Shown piece after piece: positions 9,097 to 18,495 of a stretch of 64,000 nucleotides of DNA. Below the pieces are notes generated by a model that was not told where the DNA came from, ran no database searches, and saw only the letters and a program-made list of their open reading frames with translations. Both the position numbers and the translations under genes were made by a program. The DNA lies in assembly GCF_005796225.1 (NCBI RefSeq), contig NZ_VAHO01000013.1, forward strand, positions 57,389 to 121,388, in the 5' to 3' direction. The stretch's first letter is position 1; each line of letters begins with the position of its first letter. Origin of the DNA: Pseudarthrobacter sp. NamE5. Lineage in GTDB: Bacteria; Actinomycetota; Actinomycetes; Actinomycetales; Micrococcaceae.

Positions 9097-10608
9097 TCAC
9101 AGCGGCTGGCGGGCGGAGAGCGCCGGAACTGCATCGGCCGCCGGAGCGTCGCCTTTGAGGTGGGGCTTCTTCCAGGCCATGTACAGCAGACCGAGCGCGA
9201 CCACAGTGACGGCGGAGATCAGGACCACGTGGTTGGCGAACCACCCGTCTTCGGGTGTCCGCGGCCAGGCCATGTTGACCATGCCAAGCACACCCCAAGC
9301 GAGAGCTGCGATATTTACCGGAATGCCCCATACGCCCAGCCGGAAAGCTCCGTTCGGCTTCCAGCCCAGGATGCGTGCCCGAAGCGCGGCAAGGACAACC
9401 ATCTGGAAGCCCATGTACATGCCCATGGCTGCGAAGGAGATGATGACGGTCAGCGCGTCGCTGGAGACCTTGGACCCGATGACGATGAATGCCGGCACCA
9501 GCCCCGCCAGGAGCAGAGCATAAGGAGGCACATGGCGGGATTCGCTGAACGTGCTGAGGAGCTTGCTGGCCGGAAGGATCCCGTCACGGGCCATCGAGTA
9601 GGCAAGGCGGGAGGTTGCCGCCTGCAGGCTCAGCACGCAGGAGAGGAACGAGATAAGGACGACTGCGAGAACGGCCTTGAAACCGATGGGGCCGAACGCC
9701 GAAAGGAGGATGTTGCCCACAGGGTCCGTCTCGGTCCCTGAAATCACGGCAGCGAAATCGGGAACTGCAAGGATAAGGGACAGGCAGACGAACATCGCCG
9801 CGAAACCGCCAATGTAGATGGTCATCCGCATGGCTTTGGGGATGGTACGGCCCGGGTTGGGGACTTCCTCCGCTACGTCGCCGCAGGCCTCAAAGCCGTA
9901 GTACTGGAAAATGCCAATGAGTCCGGCAGCCGCAAATGCAAAAAAGTAGTTGTTGCCTTCCCCTGCACCAAAAGTCTGGAACAGGACGCTGAGGTCATGG
10001 TGCCTTGCGGTAGCAAGCAGCCAGATGCCCACCACCAGGGCGCCACCGAGTTCTGCGAGGAGGCCGATCATGGCCACTGCGTTCAGCACTTTTGTGCCAC
10101 CAAGGTTCAGGACTGTAGCAAGCGCTATAACCACGAGACCGCACAGGATCGTGGCGTCCACGCTGCTTTCCATGCCGGCCAGGGTACTCAGGAACGGGCC
10201 AGCCCCGTATGCGACGCTGGCGATAGTGGTCAGGAGCGCCACCAGGTAGACCCAGCCATTCATCCAGCCCCATTTGCGGCCCCAGAGCCTTCTGGACCAC
10301 GGATAGACGCCGCCGGCCACTGGATAGGCCGCTACCACTTCACCGAAAACTGTTGCCACCAGGAGTTGTCCGACTCCCACGATGACCAGGGACCAAAACA
10401 TCGGCGGCCCGGCCACGCTCAGGGATGCCGCGAACAAGGAATAGATCGCTACTACAGGCGACAGGTAGGTGAATCCCAGCGAGACGTTCCCCCAGAACGT
10501 CATCTCCCGCTTGAATTGCCTCTCGTATGAATAACCAAGGCTGGCAAGATGCTGAGCGTCGTCATCGACGTCAAGCTCCCCAACCGGTTCGGGGGTTTCT
10601 ACACGCAT
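9097..10608 (-). CDS. APC superfamily amino acid/amine permease (GABA permease-like)
   Basis: The protein has 503 residues and about 12 membrane segments. The N-terminal FWGNVSLGFTYLSPVVAIYS, AYPVAGGVYPWSRRL, and GFEACGDVAEEVPNPGRTIPKAM (shown in part) are marks of the APC family that imports GABA, choline-like or other amino compounds. The frame is open up to 10668, but the ATG at 10608 has AAGGAG about 9 bases upstream and gives the usual soluble N-terminus. It is the first gene of the minus-strand set with the N-demethylase-type subunits and the SSADH-type enzyme, so its substrate is probably the (methyl)amine that they degrade. Substrate assignment is inference. Confidence 0.85.
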   Translation of the reverse strand: MRVETPEPVGELDVDDDAQHLASLGYSYERQFKREMTFWGNVSLGFTYLSPVVAIYSLFAASLSVAGPPMFWSLVIVGVGQLLVATVFGEVVAAYPVAGGVYPWSRRLWGRKWGWMNGWVYLVALLTTIASVAYGAGPFLSTLAGMESSVDATILCGLVVIALATVLNLGGTKVLNAVAMIGLLAELGGALVVGIWLLATARHHDLSVLFQTFGAGEGNNYFFAFAAAGLIGIFQYYGFEACGDVAEEVPNPGRTIPKAMRMTIYIGGFAAMFVCLSLILAVPDFAAVISGTETDPVGNILLSAFGPIGFKAVLAVVLISFLSCVLSLQAATSRLAYSMARDGILPASKLLSTFSESRHVPPYALLLAGLVPAFIVIGSKVSSDALTVIISFAAMGMYMGFQMVVLAALRARILGWKPNGAFRLGVWGIPVNIAALAWGVLGMVNMAWPRTPEDGWFANHVVLISAVTVVALGLLYMAWKKPHLKGDAPAADAVPALSARQPL

Positions 10609-10665
10609 TGGACTCCTTCTTTCGGTCATTACCGCTACCTGTGAGCGGGACCACGTCGTAAAAAC

Positions 10666-10803
10666 CATAGTTTCATATCTTTAGGAGCGCAACCTCTACC
10701 GGCAGACCCGCAAGAAGTAGGTCTTTTTGCCGCTTCCTCAGGTACAACGGGTTTCTAAAACTATGATTTCCACTCTTTTTGCCCTTCCTGAAGTACACTT
10801 CAG
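10666..10803. promoter_or_regulatory. Candidate operators between the permease operon and its divergent regulator
   Basis: The 252-base gap between the divergent genes is A/T-richer than its surroundings. It contains CATAGTTT at 10666-10673 and its inverse AAACTATG at 10758-10765, plus a perfect inverted repeat CTGAAGT-AC-ACTTCAG at 10788-10803. FadR-type GntR regulators bind short palindromes close to the promoters they control, and the adjacent gene encodes one. The palindromes are seen directly. Their role as operators is inferred. Confidence 0.5.
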
Positions 10804-10860
10804 AAGTAGCGAAGCCAGCAGGTCTTACCGGTATTAGAGTTACTGCTGTCCCTATTTCCC

Positions 10861-11634
10861 ATGGAGTCGTTCTTGGCATCTACCACCGCTTTCCAAGCCC
10901 AGGTGTACCGGGCGTTGCCGGAAACAGAGCGCTCCGAAGCCATCGTCAACCGGATCTCCAAGGCGATCGCCCTTGGCCTGCTGAAGGTTGGCGAGCGGCT
11001 TCCCCCCGAAACAGCACTGTCGGAGATGTTCGGCGTTGCGCCGTCCACTCTCCGGGAGGCGTTGTCCGACCTTCGTGATCAGGGAATTGTTGCCACGCGG
11101 AGGGGGCGCAGTGGCGGCACGTTCGTCGTCAAGCAGCCCTTCACATCCGCCGATGTCATAAAGAAATGGTTCCAGGACACGTCCATTGCCGAGATCCGGG
11201 ACCTGGGGGACGAGCATGCTGCCATCGCCGCCGCAACCGTACGACTGGCCTGTGAACGGGCGGAACCTCATGAGATCAACCGGCTGTTGGAACTTGCCCG
11301 GGGCGTTGTCATGACAGACAAATCAGAACTGCAAGCACGCGCCGACAGCAGATTCCATATCGAGCTGGCGGTCCTGGCGCAGTCCCCAAGGCTTACGAAT
11401 GCAGAAATCAGGCTCCAAGCCGAGACAGTTCAAGCGCTCTGGGCCCCGGTATCACTGACCCGGGACCCGGAACAGGTGGCCGCCGAGCACTTGGCCTTGG
11501 CCCGCGCCATCGCAAATGACGCACCTGAAGATGCTCAACGACTGGTGCTGGAGCACATCCGGCATGACGTCCACCATCTGGTGGACGCGAAATTGTCACT
11601 CGGATACCCGACGTATCAGCAGGAGCGCCCATGA
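10861..11634 (+). CDS. FadR-type GntR family transcriptional regulator
   Basis: This 257-residue protein has a winged helix-turn-helix at about residues 20-95 (LKVGERLPPETALSEMFGV, then STLREALSDLRDQGIV) and a C-terminal all-helical FCD ligand-binding domain. The FCD region shows DSRFHIELAVLAQSPRL and late His residues (EHIRHDVHH) that often bind a metal. It is divergent from the permease and oxygenase operon and 4 bases overlapped by the Cache protein gene. No clear ribosome binding site precedes the ATG at 10861. A TTG at 10873 with GGAG 6 bases upstream is an alternative start. It probably represses the divergent operon until a pathway compound binds. Confidence 0.88.
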   Translation: MESFLASTTAFQAQVYRALPETERSEAIVNRISKAIALGLLKVGERLPPETALSEMFGVAPSTLREALSDLRDQGIVATRRGRSGGTFVVKQPFTSADVIKKWFQDTSIAEIRDLGDEHAAIAAATVRLACERAEPHEINRLLELARGVVMTDKSELQARADSRFHIELAVLAQSPRLTNAEIRLQAETVQALWAPVSLTRDPEQVAAEHLALARAIANDAPEDAQRLVLEHIRHDVHHLVDAKLSLGYPTYQQERP

Positions 11635-12332
11635 CAACCACTACCCCTGCGACCAAGGCCGCGAAGGAAATTGCTGCCTGGACGAACGCTCTCGGGCTGG
11701 ACGTCGACAAGTTCGCATCCCGCACGGCCGCGTTGTGGACGAATCACCAGATCCCTTTCAGCGTCACGCCCCGGGACGTGGGGCAGCTGGAGAGCATGAG
11801 CAAGGACTTCCTCGAAACGCACAGTTTCGTGGTGGGAGCTGGAGTCATCTTCTCTGCAGACGCCATCGAGAACCGGGACGGCGTTCTGGAGTGGTGGATC
11901 AGACGTGGAGAGGGAATCGAAAAGCTGGAATTCGATCTCACCCCTGGCGGCGAGCGGTTTTACGACTACCAGAACATGCCCTTCTTCACCTCGGCAAGCC
12001 GCACAGGGGAACGGTCGATGTGGGGGCCCTATGTCGACTACCTCGGCCTGGACGAATACATCCTCACCTACACCGCACCCATCCATGTAGGTGGAGAGTT
12101 TGCCGGGGTAGCCGGCTGCGACATCAGGATCCGCAAGCTTGAAGAGATCTTCATGCCCGCGCTTCGTGCCATCCCGGGAGACGCCGCCCTCCTCAATGCA
12201 AGCAATCGGGTCGTCGTCGGAAACTCCGGGGCGTACCTGGTCGGCGAAAGAATCCGCCACATCCCCGGCGACAAGCAATTGCTCCCGATCGAGGCGGCTC
12301 ACCTGGAACTCTCACTGTTGAGCGGCCGGTAG
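11631..12332 (+). CDS. Stand-alone Cache-domain protein coupled to the regulator
   Basis: This 233-residue protein has no signal peptide and no membrane helix. The segment FYDYQNMPFFTSAS followed by WGPYVDYLGLDEYILTYTAP and GEFAGVAGCDI has the layout of a double-Cache (PDC-type) sensor domain. That domain normally sits outside the membrane in chemoreceptors and kinases. The final Asp of the fold is kept (GCDI), but the Arg-Pro-Trp-Tyr stretch of amino-acid-binding Cache domains is replaced by NMPFF. The ATG overlaps the regulator stop (ATGA), so both are made together. A cytosolic ligand-binding partner of the GntR regulator, or an enzyme-like binding protein, are possible roles. Neither is established here. 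Confidence 0.75.
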   Translation: MTTTTPATKAAKEIAAWTNALGLDVDKFASRTAALWTNHQIPFSVTPRDVGQLESMSKDFLETHSFVVGAGVIFSADAIENRDGVLEWWIRRGEGIEKLEFDLTPGGERFYDYQNMPFFTSASRTGERSMWGPYVDYLGLDEYILTYTAPIHVGGEFAGVAGCDIRIRKLEEIFMPALRAIPGDAALLNASNRVVVGNSGAYLVGERIRHIPGDKQLLPIEAAHLELSLLSGR

Positions 12333-12418
12333 CTGGCCCGCACTCCTGCGGCCCAACTCTGTTTACGGATGCTGGCGGGAGTGGGTGGCAGGGTGTTCGT
12401 CCTGTCGCTTTGGTAGGT

Positions 12419-13018
12419 CTATCGGGACTGCAGAGCATCCAGTGCGACTGCCATAGCCGCGGCAACCCGGCCATCGAGTCGTGCACCGGGAAGGGTGATG
12501 AGGTATCGGTCGCGCAGTGACTTTCCCCGTTCTGATATCATCAGCACTTCTCCATTGGCGTCGACAAAGTCGAAGTGGAAACGGAAGGGTGAAGGGACTG
12601 CATCACCAATCGGCGTTGCTTCCCATATGCGCCGGCCGATGGCCACGCCAACGTTGCGTTCACTTCCGGTGAGTTTGAGCCCGGACGCTTCAAGGTGCCA
12701 CGTCGATCGCAGCAGGGACTTGGCAAAGTCCTTTCGGAAGCTGCCGATCGGTTGTCCACTGGCGTCCAGCACGTCGTACGTTGCACCGAGGTCGAGGCGT
12801 TGCCGAGCCTTGAAGGAGAAGATGGGCATAATCCTTGACTCGTCCTGGTAGAAGGTCACTTGCTCCTTGAAAGCTGCCCGCTTCTGCTGGGCGACGGCAA
12901 GCAGAAGCCCGGACTGCCCGTCTCCGGTCACGGAACGTATTTCATAGCGGTTCACCAGCAGCGTGAGCTTCTGGGTCACGGTGAAGCGCTCGATGCCCTG
13001 TAAAATTTCTGCGGTCAT
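12419..13018 (-). CDS. LURP-one-related / tubby-like C-terminal fold protein
   Basis: The protein has 199 residues with a beta-rich chain lacking a signal peptide: FTVTQKLTLLVNRYEI at the start, YDVLDASGQPIGSFRKDF in the middle and YLITLPG near the end. This pattern fits the LURP-one-related (LOR, PF04525) family of the tubby/scramblase superfamily, widespread in Arthrobacter relatives with no defined role. The ATG at 13018 has GAGGACC upstream. It converges with the Cache protein gene and lies next to a region of decayed genes. The function is unknown. Confidence 0.75.
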   Translation of the reverse strand: MTAEILQGIERFTVTQKLTLLVNRYEIRSVTGDGQSGLLLAVAQQKRAAFKEQVTFYQDESRIMPIFSFKARQRLDLGATYDVLDASGQPIGSFRKDFAKSLLRSTWHLEASGLKLTGSERNVGVAIGRRIWEATPIGDAVPSPFRFHFDFVDANGEVLMISERGKSLRDRYLITLPGARLDGRVAAAMAVALDALQSR

Positions 13019-13058
13019 GTCGGTCCTCGTGGTTAGAGCGGTCTCGCGTCGTTTGACC

Positions 13059-13150
13059 TAACCAGCAGGTAGCGGGCTGGCCTGGACGATGATCTTCTTA
13101 CCCCAAAGATCCTCCGTGTAGCAGGTGATGAAGACAATTCGTCCCGGGAC
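13059..13150 (-). pseudogene. Possible remnant of a sortase-like C-terminus
   Basis: On the minus strand a frame ending at a TAG (13059-13061) reads RIVFITCYTEDLWGKK, then a short beta-like tail. The ITC box followed by a Trp/Lys strand resembles the end of sortases, where the Cys is catalytic. There is no start, no upstream sortase domain and no in-frame continuation, so if real it is a relic. This is a weak, by-eye call. Confidence 0.2.
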
Positions 13151-13183
13151 CCCGCCACAGCGGGCGCAGGGGCACACCGGAAG

Positions 13184-13375
13184 TCAGCCAACCCGCGCGT
13201 CAAACCGCCGCCTGTACTCCGTCGGAGTCGTGGAGAAGGCCGGCCGCGAAGTTTTGCCGCAGGGTGACGGCGTTGCCGAAGCCGCAGTCGGCGGAGATCT
13301 GATCTATCGACAGCTCTACTGGCACGTGGACCATTGCCCTTGCCGCGCAGCAGGTGCTCAAGGGGAGCGACCTCG
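13184..13375 (-). pseudogene. Decayed AraC-family regulator, C-terminal HTH with frameshift
   Basis: On the minus strand LSIDQISADCGFGNAVTLRQ is the second helix-turn-helix of an AraC/GlxA-type regulator. It is interrupted: one frame then reads off into a stop, while the other continues AFSTTPTEYRRRFDARVG to a TGA at 13184-13186, the normal AraC ending. At least one single-base indel separates the two. Upstream sequence (13376-13530) gives no recognisable AraC N-terminus in any frame. I read this as the tail of a dead regulator gene. Confidence 0.65.
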
Positions 13376-13432
13376 GCAGCTCGGCTGTCGCCGGCCTGGA
13401 GCTGGTCCCGCAGGCCTTAACCAACGGTCCTT

Positions 13433-13463
13433 GGCTTCCCACCGGCGTCATCGGTGGGAAGCC
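13433..13463. repeat. Perfect 12-bp inverted repeat upstream of the SMR genes
   Basis: The arms at 13433-13444 and 13452-13463 (GGCTTCCCACCG and its complement) flank a 7-base loop. There is no T-tract, and the element lies about 70 bases before the first SMR gene. It could be an RNA hairpin in the SMR leader or a leftover of the decayed regulator gene region. Confidence 0.45.
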
Positions 13464-13533
13464 GGGGAACACCAGCAGCATTCGCGCTGTTGCACACTCG
13501 GGGACCAAGCCCCAATGACTCTCAAGGACTGAA

Positions 13534-13893
13534 TTGATGAAGTGGATTTTCCTCGCCGGCGCGATCCTGAGTGAGGTGACGGCATCCCTCTCCTTGAAGG
13601 CGGCCCTTGATAATCCTGCTTTTTTCATCGTGGTGGTTCTAGGTTATTCCGCCTCCTTCGCTTTCCTCGCCGGAGTCCTCCGCAAAGGCCTCGGCCTGGG
13701 AGTTGCCTACGGCATCTGGGCTGCACTGGGGGTTACCCTCACGGTGCTGCTGGCCGCGATGCTTTTTGGCGAAGCGCTGACCCCGGTGATGATGATTGGC
13801 GTCGCCATGGTCATCGGTGGGGTGCTCTGCGTTGAACTCGGGTCACACAAAGAGCCAGCAACAGAACCCGCAAAAGAAATGGCCCGCTCATGA
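13534..13893 (+). CDS. SMR family multidrug efflux subunit (longer partner)
   Basis: This 119-residue protein has four membrane helices. The essential Glu of small multidrug resistance proteins is at position 14 (AGAILSEVTASL) and the family motif GLGVAYGIWAALGV is in helix 3. The C-terminal tail is hydrophilic. AAGGA lies 11 bases before the ATG at 13534; the next codon is also ATG. Its stop overlaps the start of a second SMR gene (ATGA). Such paired genes (EbrAB, YkkCD) form antiparallel heterodimers that export cationic drugs or guanidinium. The actual substrate is unknown. Confidence 0.9.
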   Translation: MMKWIFLAGAILSEVTASLSLKAALDNPAFFIVVVLGYSASFAFLAGVLRKGLGLGVAYGIWAALGVTLTVLLAAMLFGEALTPVMMIGVAMVIGGVLCVELGSHKEPATEPAKEMARS

Positions 13894-14210
13894 TGTGGCT
13901 GCTGCTGGCTGGGGCCATCCTCACCGAGGTGACCGCCACACTGTTCCTGCGCGTAGCCTCAACCGGCAAGCGGCGCTGGTACATACCTGTCGCCGTCGGA
14001 TACTTCCTGGCGTTCACGCTCCTCACGCTGACCCTGGACCAAGGCATGAGCCTCGGGGTTGCCTACGGCATTTGGGCCGCGGCCGGCGTCGCATTAACTG
14101 CCGTGGGAAGCCGCGTTTTCTTCAAGGAGACAATTACTCCCGTCATGATGCTCGGGCTGGGACTCATCATCGGCGGTGTCCTGCTTATCGAGCTGGGCGC
14201 AGCACACTAG
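13890..14210 (+). CDS. SMR family multidrug efflux subunit (shorter partner)
   Basis: This 106-residue protein has four membrane helices. The conserved Glu is at position 13 (AGAILTEVTATL) and SLGVAYGIWAAAGV marks helix 3. It is clearly a paralogue of the gene it overlaps by 4 bases and lacks that partner's tail. Two fixed-orientation partners made from one coupled message fit the heterodimeric SMR type. Confidence 0.9.
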   Translation: MMWLLLAGAILTEVTATLFLRVASTGKRRWYIPVAVGYFLAFTLLTLTLDQGMSLGVAYGIWAAAGVALTAVGSRVFFKETITPVMMLGLGLIIGGVLLIELGAAH

Positions 14211-14225
14211 CTAGCCCGGAGTAAA

Positions 14226-14245
14226 CAAGGCTGGGACAAGCCTTG
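14226..14245 (+). terminator. Short hairpin after the SMR pair
   Basis: CAAGGCT at 14226-14232 pairs with AGCCTTG at 14239-14245 around a 6-base loop, 16 bases after the SMR stop. No T-tract follows, so its strength as a terminator is doubtful. Confidence 0.4.
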
Positions 14246-14246
14246 A

Positions 14247-16673
<2,427 letters not shown>

Positions 16674-16696
16674 TGTTGGTTCGTTGACCAGTGCGT

Positions 16697-16728
16697 CCGG
16701 GCCGGCTGCCTTTTGGCAGCCGGCCCGG
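16697..16728 (+). terminator. Terminator hairpin after katG
   Basis: A perfect 14-bp stem (16697-16710 with 16715-16728) with a TTTT loop lies 24 bases after the katG stop. Its core GGGCCGGCTGC is shared with the hairpin at 28162-28196. There is no T-tract, as is common in actinobacterial terminators. Confidence 0.75.
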
Positions 16729-16786
16729 CTGCTTCCTGGGGCCGGCCCGGCGTGCGTCCACGGCCGGGTTCAGGCACAATGACCGC

Positions 16787-17281
16787 ATGACTCAAGAGCC
16801 GCAGCTGCCCTCCGCCACTGCGCCGCCGCGCGTGGACGCTGACCCTGCTTTCGAAGCCGCTTATCAGGCCGCGCAAAAGAGCGCCAGAGAAGGGGGCATT
16901 CCCATCGGGGCAGCACTCGCTCGCGGCGGGGCGGTGATCGCGAGCGGGCACAACGAACGGGTCCAGAACGGTGATCCGATAGCGCACGGGGAGATGTCCG
17001 CACTGCGCGCAGCCGGCAGGCAGAAGAGCTACCGCGACACCACTCTCTACACCACCCTGGCCCCCTGTGCCATGTGCACCGGAACCATTATCCAGTTCAA
17101 GATCCCCCGCGTGGTGGTTGGCGAAGCGCGCACATTCGGCGGCGAGTTCGAGCTACTGCGGTCACGCGGCGTTGAAGTAATAGTTCTGGACGATCAGCGG
17201 TGTGTGGACATGATGCGGGCGTTCCAGGAAAGCAAGCCCGACCTTTGGGCGGAGGACATCGCAGAGGATACTGCCGAGTAG
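16787..17281 (+). CDS. Nucleoside/cytosine deaminase family protein
   Basis: This 164-residue zinc deaminase of the CDA fold has the zinc and catalytic motif AHGEMSALRAAG (His and Glu) and the second zinc motif APCAMCTGTI (two Cys). The GGIPIGAALARGGAVIASGHNERVQNGDP region (shown in words: a Gly-Ile-Pro-Ile-Gly turn, then GHNERVQNGDP) matches the cytosine deaminase/guanine deaminase group, close to yeast Fcy1. I chose the ATG at 16787, since the open frame upstream lies inside the katG terminator. The likely role is pyrimidine or purine base salvage. The exact base is not determined. Confidence 0.85.
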   Translation: MTQEPQLPSATAPPRVDADPAFEAAYQAAQKSAREGGIPIGAALARGGAVIASGHNERVQNGDPIAHGEMSALRAAGRQKSYRDTTLYTTLAPCAMCTGTIIQFKIPRVVVGEARTFGGEFELLRSRGVEVIVLDDQRCVDMMRAFQESKPDLWAEDIAEDTAE

Positions 17282-17324
17282 GGCCGGCGCCGCACAGCTT
17301 TTTGCCGCCAGGCCGCCAGGTCCC

Positions 17325-17762
17325 TCACCCCGTTGCTCCTACGGCCATTTTCGGCCCGGCGGCGCGGGAAGCAACTCCTGCATCATTGCAAAAGCCCCGT
17401 CCGGTACGTTTGAGGCACAGCAAGCCGAGGAGTTTTCCCGCGTCATCCACGACGGCGAGGCGGCGCCGGCCTGCCGACTGCAGGGCAACAGTGGCGGCAA
17501 TGAGAGAGCATTCGTGGTGTATCGTCCTGCCGGGGGTCACCCCGAAGCCACGTGCATTTTCATCGCCACGGGCTTCCGGTGGAATATCAGAACGCTCTAA
17601 AGTCGTAACAAGCTGCCCGCCGGAGCCAACGATCAGTGCCAGGTGAACGTGGTCGTCATCAAAGAAGCTGCGGACCTCCGCTACGCTGCTGTCTGGTCCG
17701 AGTGTCTTTGGGCACGAAATCATCGCGTCCTTTACCCGTAACGGATGAGTAGCCTCAAGCAC
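17325..17762 (-). CDS. Two-CBS-domain protein
   Basis: This 145-residue protein has two cystathionine-beta-synthase repeats. The first starts VKDAMISCPKTLGPDSSVAE and the second TIHHECSLIAATVALQSAGRRRLAVVDD (shown partly: RRRLAVVDDAGKLLG). CBS pairs bind adenine nucleotides and regulate other proteins. The start is a GTG at 17762 with GGAAG 6 bases upstream. The second repeat is followed by a Cys/Ala/Gly-rich tail. No partner gene is obvious; the upstream and downstream genes are unrelated. Confidence 0.8.
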   Translation of the reverse strand: MLEATHPLRVKDAMISCPKTLGPDSSVAEVRSFFDDDHVHLALIVGSGGQLVTTLERSDIPPEARGDENARGFGVTPGRTIHHECSLIAATVALQSAGRRRLAVVDDAGKLLGLLCLKRTGRGFCNDAGVASRAAGPKMAVGATG

Positions 17763-17850
17763 ATCGCTTCCAAGTATTTCGAGTGGGCACCTGCATCTAT
17801 GAATTCTACTTAAACGCAGCTGCTAGATGCGGCTTGCGGGCTGTACCTGG

Positions 17851-18495
17851 TCAATCCACCCAGGCGACCGCCCTCACTGGCGCGCCGTCAGCCTGGTCCA
17901 GTTTCAAGGGGAAAAAGCCGGTGCGGCACCGGGCCGGCAGGTTGCTTGCGCCCCGCACGTTTTCGATAATCAGGCCGCCGGATCCAAGCACGAACTGATG
18001 GACGGGAAACGCCATCGTCTCCGTTGACTGGATCGTCCTGTCGGGATTGAGGGTGTCCACAGCCAGTAGTCGCATGCCCCGTTTCCACAGTTCTTCAGCT
18101 GCCTGGAGGGCAAGGACTGGGTGATCAAGGTACGCGGCGGTGCCAAAGTGCCTGTCCCAGCCGGTGGCCAGCACCACGATCGGTGGTATCTCCTCATCCA
18201 CCTGGCCCTCGATCTGATCCCACAAGATCTCCTCCCCCGCGGCAATGCCCATGAGGTGCACAACCGCAGCCTCGCCAACAAGCTCGTCAAGCAGCACCTC
18301 GGACGTGGTGCGCCCGCCTTCGATGCTGTGGCTCGGGGCATCCAGATGGGTTCCGGTGTGTGAGCCCATGTGGATGCCCATGACGGCTACCCCGTCCGTG
18401 GCCAGCGACAGTGCGTGCTGCAGTTGTACGTTGGGGTCGCCAGGGAAGACCTGCATGCCCGACTTGATGGGATGGGTCAGGTCAATCAAAGGCAT
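17851..18495 (-). CDS. Cyclase family (kynurenine formamidase-like) metal hydrolase
   Basis: This 214-residue protein has the family signature GSHTGTHLDAPSH at about residues 44-56; its His and Asp residues bind zinc or manganese. The cyclase family (PF04199) includes kynurenine formamidase KynB and isatin hydrolase, which open amide or lactam rings. The frame runs far upstream into the permease gene, but the ATG at 18495 overlaps the permease stop by one base (TGATG). That gives the normal MPLIDLTHPI start. Coupling to an NCS1 nucleobase-type permease suggests the imported compound is a cyclic amide opened by this enzyme. Confidence 0.82.
   Translation of the reverse strand: MPLIDLTHPIKSGMQVFPGDPNVQLQHALSLATDGVAVMGIHMGSHTGTHLDAPSHSIEGGRTTSEVLLDELVGEAAVVHLMGIAAGEEILWDQIEGQVDEEIPPIVVLATGWDRHFGTAAYLDHPVLALQAAEELWKRGMRLLAVDTLNPDRTIQSTETMAFPVHQFVLGSGGLIIENVRGASNLPARCRTGFFPLKLDQADGAPVRAVAWVD

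Noticed and set aside
13300..13534. Guanidine riboswitch (ykkC-type) before the SMR genes
   Set aside because: A strong hairpin is present, but I could not find the conserved core segments of guanidine-I or the paired ACGR loops of guanidine-II. The region reads better as a decayed AraC gene.
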